From Acidobacteria bacterium RIFCSPLOWO2_02_FULL_65_29 (GTDB lineage: Bacteria > Acidobacteriota > Vicinamibacteria > Vicinamibacterales > CAVVIG01): a DNA stretch of 51,853 nucleotides. Shown one piece after another: positions 48,915-51,853 of the stretch. Position numbers and translations under genes: made by a program. The stretch is taken from positions 1-51,853 of the forward strand of contig MEKT01000079.1 in assembly GCA_001767435.1 (NCBI GenBank), in the 5' to 3' direction. Each line of letters opens with the position of its first letter. Positions within the stretch are counted from its first letter, which is position 1. Below the pieces are notes generated by a model. That model saw nothing but the letters and a program-made list of their open reading frames with translations, was not told the DNA's origin and ran no database searches.

Positions 48915-51080
48915 ATGACTCAGAAAGCACTCCGACTCGCCACGGCGCTCTTCGCGGCCTGGCTGGCCGTCACAGCGCTTCCGCGCGCCCAGGGATCGGG
49001 AGAGGTCGCGCTTCGCGCGGCCATGGAGACCGAAAACGTCAAGGGCGATCTCCGGGCGGCGATCGAACAGTACAAAAAGATTGCCGCCGGCACCGATCGA
49101 GCGATCGTCGTCCGCGCGCTGCTTCGGATGGCCGAGTGCTACCAGAAACTGGGAGACGTTGAAGCGCAAAAGATCTATCAGCAGCTCGTGCGCGAGTACG
49201 CGGATCAGCAAGAGGCCGTGGCGATCGCACGTGCGCGGCTCGCCGGATCAAATCGTGCCGCATCCAGCGGCGGGGTGGCGCTTCGCAAGGTCTGGACCGA
49301 CACCAACGCAGGAGGAGTTTCCTATCCAGGAGGTATTTCGCCGGACGGGCGGTACCTGAGCTACGCCGGGCGCTTCAACACCGCGGTGATCCTTCGCGAC
49401 CTGATCGAGGGCACCGAGCGGGCGTTGAACGGTGGAGACTGGGGGACGGTGGCGTCAGCGATTTCCAAGGGTGGAAGCCAGGTGGCCTACGACAAGTGTG
49501 CGGGCGTTACCGGGAATTCTCCCGATGCGCTGCATTGTGAACTATGGGCGTCGCCGCTCGGGGCCGGCAGCCTTTCCCCACGCGAGGCGTTCGAGCGCCT
49601 GCCGATCCTGACGGTGTGGCCGTTGCCGCTCGGAAACGGCAACCTTCCGCCGGCTCGCCGCCTGTTCGCCAACGACGACGTGATCAACATTTGGCCACAC
49701 GACTGGTCGCCTGACGACACGCGCATTGCTGTCGCCATCAGGCGGAAAGACCGGACGGCACAGGTCGGATGGGTTGGCGTCGCCGATGGGTCGCTGCATG
49801 TGCTGAAATCGGTCGACTGGCGCGGCCCGATACGGATGTTTTTCTCGCCGGACGGAAGCGACATCGCGTTCGATTTGCCTGCAAGTGACACCACCGACGA
49901 CCGCGACGTGTTCGTCCTGGCTGCCGACGGCAGCCGTGAGACAGGGGCTGTCGTCAGTCAGGGAAACGACGCGGTGATTGGATGGTCGCCGGACGGACGT
50001 CATCTCCTGTTCGCGAGCGATCGCAATGGCACAATGGGCCTCTGGGCGGTGCCCTTTGCCGATCACAGACCGCATGGCGCTTCAATTGTCCTGAAACCAG
50101 ATATCGGTAGTGTCCTTCCCCTCGGAGTCACGCGATCGGGTGCGTTGTACTGGAGCGCACCGACTTCGGATATAGATATCGAGATTGTGCAGATGGATCT
50201 CACTACCGGGAAACAGACCGCGTCGCCCGTGAAGCCAATCAAGAGGTTTACCGGAACCAATACACAGCCAGCCTGGTCGTCGGATGGGAAATGGCTGGCG
50301 TATCGATCCGTCCGTGGGAGCGCGGAGTTCATCGGCATTCGCTCGAACGATACAGGGGAGGTCCGGGAGCTGCGACCGCCGCTTTCCCATTTCCAGGGAC
50401 TCACCTGGGCGCCCGACGGTCAGTCGCTCGTCGTGTGGGGAAGCGACCTGAAGGGGCGTGAGGGCGTGTTCCGCATCGACGCGCGCGCGGGCCAGGTCAC
50501 GCCGATCGTCATGCCCGCCGGCGAAACTCGGGCCTTCTACTGGTCGCCGGACGGTACACGGCTCTATTACCCCACCCGGAGCCCGAACGGGGCGACGATG
50601 CACGAACAAGACCTGTCTTCTGGAACAGAGCGCGTGTTTGGCACGTCGATCACGGGCAACGTTTTGTCGCCCGACGGGCGGTGGATCGCCGGAGTGCGAA
50701 CCGAACCGCCGACCGGATCGGCGGCTGTCGTGCTTATTCCGGTCGACGGCGGCGAATCGCGCACGCTGCTTCGCCTGAACCGGACCGAGGGACGTGTCAA
50801 CAATATTCTGTGGACACCGGATGGGAGCGCCCTCCTCGCGCTCAAGATGACCGGCACCACCGAGATGACGTCCGACGACAACGAGCTCTGGTATGTGCCC
50901 GTCAATGGGGCGACGCCGCGTAAACTCGACGTTCGCCTGAACCGCGTCGTGACGGGCGGCCAGGGACGAATTCAGCTCCACCCGGACGGCCGCCAGCTGG
51001 CATTCGTCTCCGGACGCTACCCAGTCGTAGAGGTATGGGTGCTCGAAAACTTCCTGCCCGCGCTGACCGCCAAGAGATAG
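48915..51080 (+). CDS. exported TPR + PD40 beta-propeller protein 3
   Basis: 721 residues from ATG 48915 (GGAGG 9 nt upstream); the frame is open further 5' into the regulator gene but has no start signal there. Clean signal peptide (LRLATALFAAWLAVTALPRAQG) without repeats, which shows what the leaders of proteins 1 and 2 looked like before repeat entry. TPR-like part about 35-105 (AAIEQYKKIAAGT, ALLRMAECYQKLGDVEAQKIYQQLVREY). The propeller has SPDG units (HDWSPDDTRIAVAI, IGWSPDGRHLLFASDR, PAWSSDGKWLAYRS, LTWAPDGQSLVVWG, ILWTPDGSALLALK) and ends WVLENFLPALTAKR. Third element of cassette 3, only 59 bp from its regulator. Confidence 0.87.
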   Translation: MTQKALRLATALFAAWLAVTALPRAQGSGEVALRAAMETENVKGDLRAAIEQYKKIAAGTDRAIVVRALLRMAECYQKLGDVEAQKIYQQLVREYADQQEAVAIARARLAGSNRAASSGGVALRKVWTDTNAGGVSYPGGISPDGRYLSYAGRFNTAVILRDLIEGTERALNGGDWGTVASAISKGGSQVAYDKCAGVTGNSPDALHCELWASPLGAGSLSPREAFERLPILTVWPLPLGNGNLPPARRLFANDDVINIWPHDWSPDDTRIAVAIRRKDRTAQVGWVGVADGSLHVLKSVDWRGPIRMFFSPDGSDIAFDLPASDTTDDRDVFVLAADGSRETGAVVSQGNDAVIGWSPDGRHLLFASDRNGTMGLWAVPFADHRPHGASIVLKPDIGSVLPLGVTRSGALYWSAPTSDIDIEIVQMDLTTGKQTASPVKPIKRFTGTNTQPAWSSDGKWLAYRSVRGSAEFIGIRSNDTGEVRELRPPLSHFQGLTWAPDGQSLVVWGSDLKGREGVFRIDARAGQVTPIVMPAGETRAFYWSPDGTRLYYPTRSPNGATMHEQDLSSGTERVFGTSITGNVLSPDGRWIAGVRTEPPTGSAAVVLIPVDGGESRTLLRLNRTEGRVNNILWTPDGSALLALKMTGTTEMTSDDNELWYVPVNGATPRKLDVRLNRVVTGGQGRIQLHPDGRQLAFVSGRYPVVEVWVLENFLPALTAKR

Positions 51081-51099
51081 CCCAGCCAAATGATGTAGG

Positions 51100-51180
51100 G
51101 CGGGTCCTTCCGCCTTCGCTGGAGCTCCGGCGGACCGCCGTAGCCTTGGCGGAGGCTGGTCGGGGCCCGCCTCGCTTCGA
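51100..51180. repeat. GC-rich palindromic repeat after propeller protein 3
   Basis: Contains TCCGGCGGACCGCC and CCGCC/GGCGG arms (51133-51152) within GGGCGGGTCC/GGGGCCCGCC outer sequence. Lies between the converging propeller and nucleotidyltransferase-like genes and may terminate both. Confidence 0.5.
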
Positions 51181-51226
51181 TCGGCCGTGACAACCGTCGC
51201 GCCATGGCGGCGCGCGATGAGCGCGA

Positions 51227-51700
51227 TCAGCGCGGTTGGAGAGACATCCAGTACTCACGAAACGCCCGAAGACGGGGGAGGCTCTCGCGGTCCTTCACGC
51301 GATTCGCCGCCGCTTTGCTCGCGATGATGTCGTCCGGGTGACACACGGGAAACCCTTCGACGTCCACGTGTCGGCTCCAGGCGTCTTCGAAGCACTCGAT
51401 GCCGTCCGGCGCGAACACCAGATCGAGATCGAACGGGCCGTTCCGCAGCTGGACGAAATCCTTGCGGCGCGTGATGTCGGCGGCCTCCGCCTCGGTCAGG
51501 CCGAAACCCAGCTCCCGCAACGCCTCGACGGCCGCGCGGCGGTTCCGGGGAGATCTCTGGAGAAACAGAACGGCGTTCTGTGTCGTGTCTGGGTAGCCCA
51601 GCAGGATGGCCCCGGACTTGCCGATGAAGAGGTACTGCACGGCATGTCGCGCGAAAGCGTCGCCGACCTCGAGCGCCTGGCGATACTCAAACGCGGCCAT
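51227..51700 (-). CDS. nucleotidyltransferase-fold-like protein
   Basis: 157 residues from ATG 51700, where the start overlaps the end of the upstream gene by 14 bases. The pattern YLFIGKSGAILLGYPDTTQNAVLFL recalls the GG(A/S)xA-x-L-G-x-x-R-x-T-x-D-hD core of MNT/AbiEii-type nucleotidyltransferases, and FDLDLVFAPDGIECFEDAW and PDDIIASKAAANRVKDRESL match later parts of those proteins. The first catalytic Asp pair is not typical (QNAVLF instead of xDID), so activity is uncertain. It forms a two-gene unit with the partial gene upstream; toxin-antitoxin-like coupling is possible but unproven. Confidence 0.6.
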   Translation of the reverse strand: MAAFEYRQALEVGDAFARHAVQYLFIGKSGAILLGYPDTTQNAVLFLQRSPRNRRAAVEALRELGFGLTEAEAADITRRKDFVQLRNGPFDLDLVFAPDGIECFEDAWSRHVDVEGFPVCHPDDIIASKAAANRVKDRESLPRLRAFREYWMSLQPR

Positions 51701-51853
51701 AGCCGAGCCATGTTGGCAGGTTCCGCTCGCACCACTCGCGGTACTCCGCCATCGTCTCGAATGCGCGGAAGCGCGCGTCATCGAGGACAGGCTTGTAGGT
51801 GTGAATGAAGGCATAGCGCATCCGGAGCGCCAGCGGCCGTCGTGCCGCCGCCT
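51687..51853 (-). CDS. C-terminus of an uncharacterised partner gene (partial)
   Basis: The frame is open from the window edge to a TGA at 51689-51687 and gives about 54 residues with YAFIHTYKPVLDDARFRAF and TMAEYREWCERNLPTWLG. It overlaps the nucleotidyltransferase-like start by 14 bases, so translation is coupled. I do not recognise the family; the N-terminus lies outside the window. Confidence 0.55.
   Translation of the reverse strand, partial: AAARRPLALRMRYAFIHTYKPVLDDARFRAFETMAEYREWCERNLPTWLGYGRV

Overview
The window reads as a high-GC, Gram-negative environmental bacterium, most likely an acidobacterium of the Vicinamibacteria type. This is inferred from family content: Oar-like TonB-dependent receptors with an N-terminal carboxypeptidase-regulatory domain, a DUF1592/DUF1552 gene pair, many exported amidohydrolases, TPR/PD40 beta-propeller proteins and many short palindromic repeats. 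No rRNA or marker gene confirms it, and no tRNA, rRNA or CRISPR array was found.

Left part (1-10296): the tail of a metallo-beta-lactamase-fold hydrolase; an exported amidohydrolase; a TonB-dependent receptor and a second, lipoprotein amidohydrolase on the minus strand; then a periplasmic-propeller histidine kinase (Reg_prop/Y_Y_Y/HisKA_3) with its NarL-type response regulator.

Middle part (10669-23729, all plus strand): DUF1592 multidomain cytochrome, DUF1552 protein, ankyrin protein, small c-type cytochrome, YncE-like propeller, TonB-dependent receptor, NHL propeller, a relic of another TonB receptor, then a second copy of the cytochrome-YncE pair. Nearly all products are exported, suggesting a cell-envelope redox/uptake locus enlarged by tandem duplication. 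Next come a convergent c-type cytochrome, a double lipocalin-like protein, a Tat-exported HisC-like aminotransferase, a D-aminoacylase-type amidohydrolase carrying a MITE-like insertion in its N-terminus, and three small proteins.

Right part (30641-51080): three paralogous cassettes, each made of a two-membrane-segment histidine kinase, an OmpR-type response regulator and an exported TPR + PD40 beta-propeller protein. They are interspersed with two PIN/antitoxin pairs, a Uma2 nuclease, a di-haem cytochrome c peroxidase and an AAA/DUF234 ATPase. Upstream of most cassette promoters and of the peroxidase lie TGAC direct repeats 11 bp apart, in several cases exactly 36 nt before a -10-like hexamer. 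They look like binding sites of the cassette regulators and would put the peroxidase in the same regulon. Kinase 1 carries an out-of-frame deletion of its sensor, and a decayed copy of the peroxidase promoter and start lies just after propeller protein 1.

A theme across the right half is that short palindromic or tandem repeats are read in frame as protein: in signal peptides, sensor linkers, a peroxidase loop and C-terminal tails of at least seven proteins. This resembles the Rickettsia palindromic elements. The window ends with a nucleotidyltransferase-like gene overlapping a truncated upstream partner.
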